Source of the DNA: an uncultured Eubacterium sp.
GTDB lineage: Bacteria; Bacillota; Clostridia; Lachnospirales; Lachnospiraceae
Direction: 5' to 3'
Assembly: GCA_910584065.1 (NCBI GenBank)
Contig: CAJTZN010000039.1
Span: 1 to 37,473 of the forward strand
Length of the DNA: 37,473 nt
The notes beneath the pieces were generated by a model. It searched no databases, was not told the DNA's origin, and worked only from the letters and a program-made list of their open reading frames with translations. A program made the translations under genes and the position numbers. Positions 27,759-34,746 of the stretch are shown here, piece after piece (the first letter of the stretch is position 1; every line of letters starts with the position of its first letter).

Positions 27759-28256
27759 ATGCGAACAATGGTGCTATCTATATTGATTGATAATAAGCCG
27801 GGTGCGTTGTCCCGTGTCGTCGGCCTATTCAGCCGACGGGGGTATAACATTGACAGCCTTACGGTTGGGGAGACCGAAAATCCTGCGGTTTCCCGGATGA
27901 CGGTAGCCGTGACCGGAGACGGGATCATTCTTGACCAGATCGAGAAGCAGATCTCCAAACTGGAAAATGTGATCGAGGTCAAGGAACTGACCGGCGACGC
28001 GTCCGTCTGCCGGGAACTCATTCTCGTAAAGGTGGCGGCATCGCAGGAAGCCAGGCCGTCCATTAATGCCATCGTTGAAATATTCCGGGCGAAGATCGTA
28101 GACGTCGCTTCGGATACGATGATGATCGAGCTGACGGGAAACCAGGCGAAGTTAAACGCGTTTACGAAGCTTTTGGACGGATATGAGATCAAGGAACTCG
28201 TGCGCACAGGGATCACTGGACTGGCGAGAGGATTTCTGGACGAGCAGGACGCGTGA
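27759..28256 (+). CDS. ilvN: Acetolactate synthase small (regulatory) subunit
   Basis: This 165-residue protein carries an N-terminal ACT domain ('MVLSILIDNKPGALSRVVGLFSRRGYNIDSL' in part) and a C-terminal domain that binds the catalytic subunit. The small subunit stimulates the large subunit and confers valine feedback inhibition in the branched-chain pathway. ATG 27759 has TAAGGAG 8 bases upstream; GTG 27750 sits on the end of that site and is rejected. The large subunit gene (ilvB) is not in the window, and ilvC follows directly. Also called ilvH in some genomes. Confidence 0.95.
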   Translation: MRTMVLSILIDNKPGALSRVVGLFSRRGYNIDSLTVGETENPAVSRMTVAVTGDGIILDQIEKQISKLENVIEVKELTGDASVCRELILVKVAASQEARPSINAIVEIFRAKIVDVASDTMMIELTGNQAKLNAFTKLLDGYEIKELVRTGITGLARGFLDEQDA

Positions 28257-28288
28257 GAAAACCGCGTCATCGTGAAATGGAAAACCAT

Positions 28289-28305
28289 CCTCCAAATTCT
28301 GGAGG
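28289..28305 (+). promoter_or_regulatory. Small hairpin in the ilvN-ilvC intergenic region
   Basis: CCTCCA (28289-28294), a 5-base loop and TGGAGG (28300-28305) form a 6-bp stem followed by GGCTTTATATATTATAAT. It could be a weak terminator or processing site; the ilvC ribosome binding site at about 28326-28331 is separate. A TATAAT at 28318-28323 has no good -35 partner. Confidence 0.35.
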
Positions 28306-28340
28306 GGCTTTATATATTATAATCTAGGAGGAAAAGTAAA

Positions 28341-29363
28341 ATGGCAGACGCAAAGATTTATTATGAAAGTGACTGTAACCTCGGACTTTTGGACGGCAAG
28401 ACGATTGCTGTCATCGGGTACGGCAGTCAGGGACATGCCCACGCATTGAATGCGAAAGAGAGTGGTTGCAACGTGATCATCGGCCTGTATGAGGGCTCGA
28501 AATCATGGGCAAAGGCAGAGTCTCAGGGATTTGATGTATATACGGCAGCAGAGGCGGCGAAAAAAGCAGATATTATTATGATCCTCATCAATGACGAGCT
28601 TCAGGCGAAGATGTACAAAGAGTCCATCGAGCCAAATCTGGAAGCAGGAAATATGCTGATGTTCGCGCACGGCTTTAACATTCATTTCGGCCAGATCGTG
28701 CCGCCGAAAGATGTCGATGTGACGATGATCGCGCCGAAAGGGCCGGGACATACGGTACGCAGCGAGTATCAGGCAGGAAAAGGCGTTCCGTGTCTGGTGG
28801 CAGTCGAGCAGGACGCGACTGGAAAGGCGCTTGACATGGCGCTGGCGTACGCGCTTGCGATCGGCGGGGCGAGAGCCGGCGTTCTCGAGACGACGTTCCG
28901 CACCGAGACCGAGACCGACCTGTTCGGTGAGCAGGCTGTTCTGTGCGGCGGTGTGTGCGCGCTGATGCAGGCAGGTTTTGAGACGCTGTGCGAGGCAGGA
29001 TACGATCCGAGGAACGCGTATTTTGAGTGTATCCACGAGATGAAGCTGATCGTGGACCTCATTTACCAGAGTGGTTTCGCAGGTATGCGCTATTCGATCT
29101 CCAATACGGCGGAGTACGGCGATTATGTGACAGGGCCGAAGATCATCACCGAGGATACGAAGAAGGCGATGAAGAAGATCCTCAGCGATATTCAGGACGG
29201 TTCGTTTGCCAAAGAATTCCTTCTGGATATGTCAGAGGCAGGCGGGCAGGCACATTTCCGCGCGATGAGAAAGAGAGCTTCCGAGCATCCGTCAGAGGTG
29301 ATTGGTGAGGATATCCGTAAACTTTACAGCTGGAATGGCGAAGATAAACTGATCAATAACTAA
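28341..29363 (+). CDS. ilvC: Ketol-acid reductoisomerase (class I)
   Basis: This 340-residue NADPH-dependent enzyme rearranges and reduces acetolactate to dihydroxyisovalerate in valine, leucine and isoleucine synthesis. The nucleotide-binding loop is 'GYGSQGHAHALNAKESG' (residues about 26-42), and 'EVETDLFGEQAVLCGGV'-like conserved acidic residues bind Mg2+ ('TETDLFGEQ'). Length fits class I enzymes. ATG 28341 follows AGGAGG with an A-rich spacer. It is expressed with ilvN and ends at the terminator 29376-29428. Confidence 0.98.
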   Translation: MADAKIYYESDCNLGLLDGKTIAVIGYGSQGHAHALNAKESGCNVIIGLYEGSKSWAKAESQGFDVYTAAEAAKKADIIMILINDELQAKMYKESIEPNLEAGNMLMFAHGFNIHFGQIVPPKDVDVTMIAPKGPGHTVRSEYQAGKGVPCLVAVEQDATGKALDMALAYALAIGGARAGVLETTFRTETETDLFGEQAVLCGGVCALMQAGFETLCEAGYDPRNAYFECIHEMKLIVDLIYQSGFAGMRYSISNTAEYGDYVTGPKIITEDTKKAMKKILSDIQDGSFAKEFLLDMSEAGGQAHFRAMRKRASEHPSEVIGEDIRKLYSWNGEDKLINN

Positions 29364-29375
29364 GCATGTGCATTC

Positions 29376-29428
29376 AGCCCGGTTGGAAAGAGGACCAGAG
29401 AGTTCCTTCATACTGACCGGGCTTTCTT
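29376..29428 (+). terminator. Terminator after ilvC
   Basis: AGCCCGGT (29376-29383) and ACCGGGCT (29416-29423) form an 8-bp stem around a loop that contains a smaller GGAA/TTCC stem, followed by TTCTT. Confidence 0.75.
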
Positions 29429-29457
29429 AACAGGCAGACCACGGTGCCGATAGCGGC

Positions 29458-29505
29458 ATGGGAAAAAGAGAGGGCCGAAACATGGGGAAAAGAGAGAGTG
29501 GTGGT
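29458..29505 (+). repeat. 24-bp duplication around the HAD phosphatase start
   Basis: Two adjacent 24-base units, 29458-29481 and 29482-29505, share ATGGG(A/G)AAAAGAGAG at their start and diverge after. Each provides an in-frame ATG, encoding MGKRE twice before the conserved enzyme begins at the third ATG (29506). Confidence 0.65.
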
Positions 29506-30300
29506 ATGGTTCGTCTTGTCGTCAGTGATGTGGACGGAACGCTCGTGAAAGATGGCGGTTCGGTCGAATCGTTTCATCCGGGTTACTATGACGTGATACG
29601 GAAATTAAAGGAAAAAGGAATCGTATTTGCCGTGTGCAGCGGCCGGCAGCTCGTGAGTCTGGAAAAACTGTTCGCTCCGGTAGCGGATGAGATTTATTTT
29701 GCCGTAGACGGTGGAAGTATGGTGTTTTATCAGGGCGAGTGCCTGTATTCGAAGGTGATGGCCAAAGAAATGTGCGACGAGATCATTGACGATGTGAGGA
29801 AGATCCCACAGTGCGATGTGATGGTCAATGGACGAAAGCGTGCGTACGCGTGCAGCGCCGATTCGGAGATGTACCGCTGGATGGTGAACAGCTACGGATA
29901 TGACATCGAGGCGGTGGGCGATCTGAAAAAGAATGTGCGCGATGAGATCGTCAAGGTTTCCCTCTACCACCACAACATGGTGGAAGCATTGACGGATCCG
30001 TGGTTCCGCCCCAAATGGGAAAAACGCGTGCGGCTCAATCTGGCCGGAATCCAGTGGCTCGACTGTGTGCCGAAGGATGCCGGGAAAGGAAGCGCGGTGG
30101 CTTTTATCCAGGAAACGCTGGGGATAGCGAGAGAGGAGACGATGGCGTTCGGGGATAACCAGAACGATATCGACATGCTGAAACGCGCAGGAAAACGTTT
30201 TGCCGTGGCGAATGCGAGAGAAGAGCTGAAGGCAGCGGCTACGGACGTATGCGGCGCCTGCACGGAGAACGGGGTACTAAAGGAATTGATTAAATTGTAA
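29482..30300 (+). CDS. HAD-superfamily phosphatase, Cof subfamily
   Basis: This roughly 272-residue HAD hydrolase has motif I DVDGTLV (nucleophile and acid/base Asp), motif II 'CSGR' and motif IV 'FGDNQNDIDML'. The cap of the Cof class lies between; typical substrates are sugar phosphates or flavin-like phosphates, so the specificity is not given. Three in-frame ATGs occur at 29458, 29482 and 29506 because of a 24-bp duplication; the second has a GAGAGG-like site and the third a similar one, so the start is uncertain between these two. It is 16 bases upstream of the HD-GYP gene and probably co-transcribed with it. Confidence 0.85.
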   Translation: MGKRESGGMVRLVVSDVDGTLVKDGGSVESFHPGYYDVIRKLKEKGIVFAVCSGRQLVSLEKLFAPVADEIYFAVDGGSMVFYQGECLYSKVMAKEMCDEIIDDVRKIPQCDVMVNGRKRAYACSADSEMYRWMVNSYGYDIEAVGDLKKNVRDEIVKVSLYHHNMVEALTDPWFRPKWEKRVRLNLAGIQWLDCVPKDAGKGSAVAFIQETLGIAREETMAFGDNQNDIDMLKRAGKRFAVANAREELKAAATDVCGACTENGVLKELIKL

Positions 30301-30316
30301 TTGAAAGGAACATGCG

Positions 30317-31012
30317 ATGGAAAATAGTGTTTATGTGTGGCTGCTTGCGGGAATGGTGTGTGTGCTTGTCTGCATTGTGTTCTGTTCTCTTTACATCCGC
30401 CTGATCATGAGGAGCTTAGAGAGAAAAAATACGAGTTACCAGTCGATACTGAAACAGTCGATGGAGACGTTCGCCCACGCAATCGATGCGAAAGACAAGG
30501 ATACGAATGGCCATTCGATCCGTGTGGCTACGTATTCCCGAGAGATCGCGAAGAGGATGGGGATGAGTGAAGAGGATCAGGAAAAGATTTATTACGTGGC
30601 GATGTTACATGATATCGGAAAAATAGGCGTTCCCGATTCCATTTTAAAAAAGCCGGGGAAACTGACAGAGGAAGAAGTGCAGATGATTCGCAACCACCCG
30701 TCGATCGGCGGCGAGATCCTGCAGGATTTTACGGCGATCGACGGCATCAGCGAGGGTGCCAGATACCACCATGAGAGATATGACGGAAGAGGTTATAATG
30801 AGGGATTGAAGGGCGAAGAGATCCCGTTGTTCGCCCGTATCATTTGTGTGGCGGACTCGTACGATACGATGTCGAGCCGCCGCGTCTATAAAGAGCACCA
30901 CGACGAACAGTACATATTGAAAGAGCTTGAGGAGTGCAGCGGAAAGCAGTTTGATCCGAACATCGTTCCTTATATGGTAGACATGATCAAGGACAGAACC
31001 GCGCCGTACTGA
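30317..31012 (+). CDS. Membrane HD-GYP domain protein
   Basis: This 231-residue protein has one N-terminal membrane segment (about residues 6-30) and a short coiled stretch, then an HD-GYP phosphohydrolase domain. Metal ligands are visible as His98-Asp99 in 'HDIGK', His127 in 'NHPSIGG', and 'HHERYDG' at residues 151-157. The name motif reads GYN rather than GYP (residues 159-161). HD-GYP proteins can degrade cyclic di-GMP or related nucleotides; whether this one does is unknown. ATG 30317 follows AAAGGAA. It ends before the bidirectional terminator 31025-31065. Confidence 0.9.
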   Translation: MENSVYVWLLAGMVCVLVCIVFCSLYIRLIMRSLERKNTSYQSILKQSMETFAHAIDAKDKDTNGHSIRVATYSREIAKRMGMSEEDQEKIYYVAMLHDIGKIGVPDSILKKPGKLTEEEVQMIRNHPSIGGEILQDFTAIDGISEGARYHHERYDGRGYNEGLKGEEIPLFARIICVADSYDTMSSRRVYKEHHDEQYILKELEECSGKQFDPNIVPYMVDMIKDRTAPY

Positions 31013-31024
31013 CCCAGATAAAAG

Positions 31025-31065
31025 AAAACTCCGTGAACCGGCCTGCCGGCCGCCACGGAGTTTTT
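31025..31065. terminator. Bidirectional terminator after the HD-GYP gene
   Basis: AAACTCCGTG and CACGGAGTTTTT form the main stem with an inner GC-rich CCGGC stem-loop; A-runs and T-runs on the two sides fit both the plus-strand HD-GYP unit and the minus-strand regulator ending at 31079. Confidence 0.85.
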
Positions 31066-31078
31066 AAGTGACGCTTTT

Positions 31079-31441
31079 TTAAATGTCCAGTTCGAGATCC
31101 TTTCCGATCTTCAACATGTTTAAGATTTTTATTTTTTCGTTCTTATTATAATATTTAAGTACCCGGGCAATTTCCTGTTCGACGACGGTGTCATCGTCGG
31201 CGGGGATCAGTTCCGGGATGCCTGCGTTCAACAGGGAATCAATGGAGATGTGGCACAGTTTGGAGTAATACATAAGTACGCGCAGGTTGATCTTTGTGCG
31301 GTTGTTTTCTATATTACTCACAAAGGCAATCGTGCTGCCGAGGTCCCTTGCTACTTTTTCCTGTGTGATCCCTTGTTCATTTCGCAGCTGTTTCATTCGT
31401 TTTCCGACTTTTTTAAAGTCTACTTTTTCCATTACGTCCAT
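31079..31441 (-). CDS. XRE-family transcriptional regulator
   Basis: This 120-residue protein has a Cro/C1 helix-turn-helix at about residues 10-64 ('RMKQLRNEQGITQEKVARDLGSTIAFVSNIENNRTK' holds the helices) and a C-terminal coiled segment of about 50 residues ('ARVLKYYNKNEKIKILNML'). ATG 31441 has AGGAGG 8 bases upstream. A perfect 14-bp palindrome lies 28 bases upstream, overlapping a possible -10 box, so self-regulation is likely. Target genes are unknown; the two-component genes start just beyond. Confidence 0.88.
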   Translation of the reverse strand: MDVMEKVDFKKVGKRMKQLRNEQGITQEKVARDLGSTIAFVSNIENNRTKINLRVLMYYSKLCHISIDSLLNAGIPELIPADDDTVVEQEIARVLKYYNKNEKIKILNMLKIGKDLELDI

Positions 31442-31468
31442 AATCAGAGCCTCCTAGTAAAAATCTAT

Positions 31469-31482
31469 ATAAACTAGTTTAT
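31469..31482. promoter_or_regulatory. 14-bp palindrome, candidate operator of the XRE gene
   Basis: ATAAACTAGTTTAT is a perfect palindrome and overlaps the minus-strand sequence TAAACT, which stands 17 bases from TTGATT (plus 31495-31500). A repressor bound here would block that promoter. Confidence 0.5.
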
Positions 31483-31525
31483 TATATAAAAGGGTTGAAA
31501 TCAAGAGAAATTTTCAATTATTTGT

Positions 31526-31549
31526 AAAAAATTTCGGAAAAAATTTCCG
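31526..31549 (-). terminator. Terminator of the two-component operon
   Basis: On the minus strand CGGAAA, TTT loop and TTTCCG (plus 31535-31549) are followed by AAATTTTTT. It is a short, weak stem directly after the regulator stop. Confidence 0.5.
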
Positions 31550-31550
31550 G

Positions 31551-32186
31551 CTACTTCGTGGGAAGTGTTCCCCGGTAATAAAAAACGGCTAATTGAGTGC
31601 GGTCGCGCAGTCCGAGTTTTTCGAGGATATGGCTCAGATAGTTGCGGACCGTGCCCTCGCTCAAATACAGTTTTTCCGCGATTTCCCGGTTGTTCAGTCC
31701 CTCGGCGACGAGGGAGATGATGTTCTGCTCCCTCTCTGAAATATCATATTTTTCATATTGCGACGTATCGGACACCGCCGACATGAGCGTGGGCAGTTTT
31801 CCGGTGATCTCATCGCCAAATACGTTCTGTCCCCCCTCGATCGCTAAGAGCGCCGGCACGATGCTGTTAAAGTTCTGTTTCAGGATGTATCCTTTGGCGC
31901 CCATCCGCAGCGCCTTTACGATGTACTCGTCATCGGAAAACGTCGTCAGGAACAGTATTTTTGCTTCGGGGTGCGCGCGCAGGATTTGGGCGCCCGCATC
32001 GAGTCCGCTCATGCCTTCCATCCGGATATCCATAAGAAGGATATCGGGTTTCACCGATTCGTAGAGCTCGATGGCGGCGGCGCCGCTGTCACCGATCCCA
32101 GCGATGTTTACTTGCCCGCTCGCCTCCAGAATCGTTTTGAGAGAGAAGGAAACAAGCTGGTCGTCGTCAATGATCAAAACATTCAT
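31551..32186 (-). CDS. NarL/LuxR-family response regulator
   Basis: This 211-residue regulator has a receiver domain with the acidic pocket Asp7-9 and the phosphorylation site Asp53 ('LLMDIRMEG'), then Lys at 'GYILKQ'. A C-terminal LuxR helix-turn-helix ('SEREQNIISLVAEGLNNREIAEKLYLSEGTVRNYLS' in part) follows. The ATG 32186 shares one base with the kinase stop (TGATG), so translation is coupled; a TTG one codon earlier is not needed. GGGGGA lies upstream. It probably activates the divergent ABC transporter genes when the membrane is under antibiotic stress. Confidence 0.95.
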   Translation of the reverse strand: MNVLIIDDDQLVSFSLKTILEASGQVNIAGIGDSGAAAIELYESVKPDILLMDIRMEGMSGLDAGAQILRAHPEAKILFLTTFSDDEYIVKALRMGAKGYILKQNFNSIVPALLAIEGGQNVFGDEITGKLPTLMSAVSDTSQYEKYDISEREQNIISLVAEGLNNREIAEKLYLSEGTVRNYLSHILEKLGLRDRTQLAVFYYRGTLPTK

Positions 32187-33289
32187 CAAATCCCCCGTTT
32201 CTGTCTAAGATTTACGCTGTGCAGCTGTTGGTTCGCAATGGTAATATTAATCTGAAATCCGTGATTCGTGTCGATCCGCAGCGTTCCTCCGAGCGACGAT
32301 ACCCGGTCACGGATGCCGGAAAGGCCGATGCCGTCTGAAGTGAACGGATCGTTCCGGCAATCGCCGTTGTCGCGGATCTGCAGCAGGAGGAAGCCAGGGT
32401 GTTCGCGCACGGTCACTTTTCCGGTGGTTCCGTTGCTGTGTTTATCTATGTTGTGGATGGCTTCCTTTACGATCGAGATGAACGCGTACTTGATCTCCCG
32501 CGGCAGTTCATGTTCCACATCGTATTCCAGACGGATCGGAATGGCGTGATCCTGTGAGATGATCTCCTGCAGAACGTGGCAGAGGTCGATCGATTCGTCA
32601 TACAGGTCGTGGACGCTCGTGCGGATGCTCGTCATCGCGGTGTTCAGCGTATCGTTCAGCGTCGCGAGAGGCTCCGCCAGGGAGGGGTCCTGATTGGTCA
32701 CGTTCAGCGCTCCGGTCTGCAAAAGCGAGCGGGTCAGCAGATGACCCACATTGTCGTGGATCTCCCTGGCGATCCGGTTGCGCTCCGCGAGCGTCGCCGC
32801 GTGGATCTCAAAATTTTGTTTCTGGATGAGTGCCTGATTCCGTTCCTTCAGATGAATCTCCGCTTCCGTGCTGCGGTCCCGGATCTGATGGAGTTCCCGC
32901 ACGAGTTTCTCGTTTTTCCGCGTATAAGCGGCCAGTAAAAAAGCGATGGCCAGGACGAGTAAAAAAGGGAAACAAAGTGTCGGGTACAGGCAGAATACGG
33001 CGTTGATGCACGCCGGGATGACGGCTGCCATTAACATATTCTGACCGGTGGCCCTCACGTCATAAAAGAACAGCGGAATATATGGGACAAAGGCCGGCCA
33101 GATGAAACTCATCACACAGTAGAGCGCGACACATGCGCCGCGGAGGCGGCGGTCGGAGAAATACGTGCACAGGCAGCTCAAAATAAGGGATATGGTAAGG
33201 GCAAAGCCGGTGGAATCATTTACGCCAGCATGCCATACGATGCAGATGCCGCATAGGAAAAGCAGCAGTTTGTTTATGAGATCCTGCAT
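32186..33289 (-). CDS. HisKA_3-type sensor histidine kinase
   Basis: This 367-residue kinase has four to six N-terminal membrane segments (about residues 5-122) without a large extracellular domain, a coiled linker, and a dimerisation domain with the phosphorylatable His178 in 'NRIAREIHDNVGH'. A HATPase_c part follows with 'VKEAIHNIDKHSN' (N-box), 'IRDNGDC' and 'GIGLSGIRDRV'. ATG 33289 is chosen because GGAGGG is 5 bases upstream. Kinases of this type sense the membrane or lipid-active drugs. It is paired with the response regulator that follows and divergent from an ABC-2 transporter, as in lnrJK. Confidence 0.94.
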   Translation of the reverse strand: MQDLINKLLLFLCGICIVWHAGVNDSTGFALTISLILSCLCTYFSDRRLRGACVALYCVMSFIWPAFVPYIPLFFYDVRATGQNMLMAAVIPACINAVFCLYPTLCFPFLLVLAIAFLLAAYTRKNEKLVRELHQIRDRSTEAEIHLKERNQALIQKQNFEIHAATLAERNRIAREIHDNVGHLLTRSLLQTGALNVTNQDPSLAEPLATLNDTLNTAMTSIRTSVHDLYDESIDLCHVLQEIISQDHAIPIRLEYDVEHELPREIKYAFISIVKEAIHNIDKHSNGTTGKVTVREHPGFLLLQIRDNGDCRNDPFTSDGIGLSGIRDRVSSLGGTLRIDTNHGFQINITIANQQLHSVNLRQKRGI

Positions 33290-33322
33290 ATCGTCCCTCC
33301 ATTCTCCGTTGTTTTGTAGTAA

Positions 33323-33543
33323 CATCATTATAATGATGTTGGGGTCAAAAGGGATTTTGCCCCCAACTGATGCCCCGGATTGCTCCGTTGTTTCACAACT
33401 CCCGCAATCCTTGAAACATTCGAAATCCGCTGATTTACTGCGTAAATCGCTCCTTTCTCATGTTTGGCGGGTCTCAAGGTCAAATGCCTTATCATGTAAA
33501 CATGAACGGCATTTGACCTTTTGACCCTGGCATCATTATAATG
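33323..33543. mobile_element. MITE-like structured inverted-repeat element
   Basis: The ends are 26-bp inverted repeats (33326-33351 and 33518-33543) with 3 mismatches; the outermost CATTATAATG is itself palindromic, and the 20-bp palindrome AACATCATTATAATGATGTT sits at 33321-33340. The sequence CATCATTATAATG is also a 13-bp direct repeat at 33323-33335 and 33531-33543, so target duplication and end cannot be separated. Inside are further hairpins: 33338-33366 (GTTGGGG/CCCCAAC with inner CAAAA/TTTTG), 33377-33410 (GGATTGC/GCAATCC with inner GTTGT/ACAAC), 33432-33448 (GATTTAC/GTAAATC) and 33476-33520 (13-bp AAGGTCAAATGCC stem). No coding frame of note. It lies within the 424-base divergent promoter region of the kinase and ABC genes. 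Confidence 0.65.
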
Positions 33544-33601
33544 CAAAATGGCTTAAATGGCAAATAGAAGCAGATAAGAAATAAAAACGGATCATATGTT
33601 G

Positions 33602-33666
33602 TGACATTTGTCATGTGCAAATGGTGAGGATGCTCACTTTCCCCGGCACTGGTTGTTTTATATAAT
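33602..33666 (+). promoter_or_regulatory. Candidate promoter and regulator sites of the lnr-like ABC operon
   Basis: A TATAAT at 33661-33666 has no good -35 hexamer 17 bases before it (TTTCCC), typical of activator-dependent promoters. Upstream are a perfect dyad GTGAG-GATG-CTCAC (33624-33637), centred about -42 from the expected start, and TGACA-TT-TGTCA (33602-33613) at about -65, with an overlapping CATTTG/CAAATG pair. These are good candidates for the response regulator encoded at 31551-32186. Remaining bases 33544-33601 show nothing else I can name. Confidence 0.5.
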
Positions 33667-33713
33667 ATGTACAGAGTGAATCAGCATTTCAGGATGGTAA
33701 AGGAGGAAACGGT

Positions 33714-34661
33714 ATGGCAGCAGTGATCGAGGTGGAAAACCTGGTTAAGCGGTATAAGGAACTGGTAGCGCTCGACCATTTTAATTTAGAAATTCAGGAG
33801 GGGGAGATCTTCGGGCTTCTGGGGCCGAACGGATCGGGGAAAACGACGGCTATCAGCGCCATTCTCTCCCTGCTCCGATACGACAAGGGGCAGATCCGGG
33901 TGTTCGGAAAGGAAATGCGGCCGGATTCGTACGACAGCAAGAGGGACATCGGCGTGGTGCTGCAGAACGTGGCGGTATTCAATGAACTGACCGTCTATGA
34001 AAACATTGATTATTTCTGTGGCCTTTACATCCGGGATAAGCAGACGAGGAAGCAGTACACCGAGGAGGCGATCCGTTTTGTCGGACTGGATGAGTTCCGG
34101 AAGTTTTATCCCAAAAAGCTTTCGGGCGGACTGCTGCGCAGGCTCAATATCGCCTGCGGTATTGCCCATAAGCCGAAACTGATCTTTTTTGATGAGCCGA
34201 CGGTGGCGGTCGATCCGCAGAGCAGGAATCACATTCTGGAGGGGATCGTAGAGTTGAACAGGCAGGGCGCCACGATCGTGTACACCTCGCATTATATGGA
34301 AGAGGTCGAGCAGATCTGCACCCGCATCGCCATCATGGATAAAGGGCAGAACATCGCGATCGGAACGAAAGAGGAATTAAAGAAGATGATCAAAAATACG
34401 GAGACTGTCACGGTGGAGGTTTCGCAGCTGGGGGAAGAGGAACTGGCCGGTTTCCGCGGCCTCAAACACGCCTATGAAGCGTCGTACGGGGACGGGCGCC
34501 TCTGCATCCGTTTCTGCGGCGGCGCGCACAATCTGATCCATGTGCTGGAGAGGCTGCGCGCCGAGGAAATCCCGTTTGGCAGGGTCTATACCGAACTGCC
34601 GACATTGAATGATGTCTTTCTCGAGATTACGGGGAAGGAGTTAAGAGACCAGTGTGAATAG
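33714..34661 (+). CDS. ABC transporter ATPase of an lnrL-like exporter
   Basis: This 315-residue ATPase has Walker A GPNGSGKTT (residues about 36-45), Walker B LIFFDEPT and switch His in 'YTSHYME'. The signature reads KLSGGLLRRL, with Leu in place of the usual Gln, and the D-loop is 'VAVDPQSR'. A C-terminal extension of about 100 residues is present. ATG 33714 follows AAAGGAGG. It is followed by two ABC-2 permeases of about 380 residues and is divergent from a HisKA_3 kinase and NarL-type regulator, the same arrangement as Bacillus lnrJKLMN (linearmycin resistance). Its stop codon lies inside a perfect hairpin. Confidence 0.93.
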   Translation: MAAVIEVENLVKRYKELVALDHFNLEIQEGEIFGLLGPNGSGKTTAISAILSLLRYDKGQIRVFGKEMRPDSYDSKRDIGVVLQNVAVFNELTVYENIDYFCGLYIRDKQTRKQYTEEAIRFVGLDEFRKFYPKKLSGGLLRRLNIACGIAHKPKLIFFDEPTVAVDPQSRNHILEGIVELNRQGATIVYTSHYMEEVEQICTRIAIMDKGQNIAIGTKEELKKMIKNTETVTVEVSQLGEEELAGFRGLKHAYEASYGDGRLCIRFCGGAHNLIHVLERLRAEEIPFGRVYTELPTLNDVFLEITGKELRDQCE

Positions 34662-34684
34662 GCGGTAAGCCGCCTATTCACACT
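34651..34684 (+). repeat. Perfect 15-bp hairpin at the ATPase stop codon
   Basis: AGTGTGAATAGGCGG (34651-34665), loop TAAG, and its exact complement (34670-34684). The ATPase stop TAG (34659-34661) is inside the left arm. No T-run follows, so it is not a normal terminator. Confidence 0.85.
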
Positions 34685-34687
34685 AGA

Positions 34688-34708
34688 AGAATCCGCAGAG
34701 CGGATTCT
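34688..34708 (+). repeat. Second perfect hairpin between ATPase and first permease
   Basis: AGAATCCGC (34688-34696), loop AGA, and GCGGATTCT (34700-34708), 3 bases after the first hairpin and 25 bases before the permease ribosome binding site. Again no T-run. Confidence 0.85.
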
Positions 34709-34746
34709 CCGTGGCTGATTCAAGCGAGATGAAAGGAGTGTGTTCA

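Noticed and set aside
28318..28323. TATAAT before ilvC as a separate promoter
   Set aside because: No -35 hexamer at a suitable distance.
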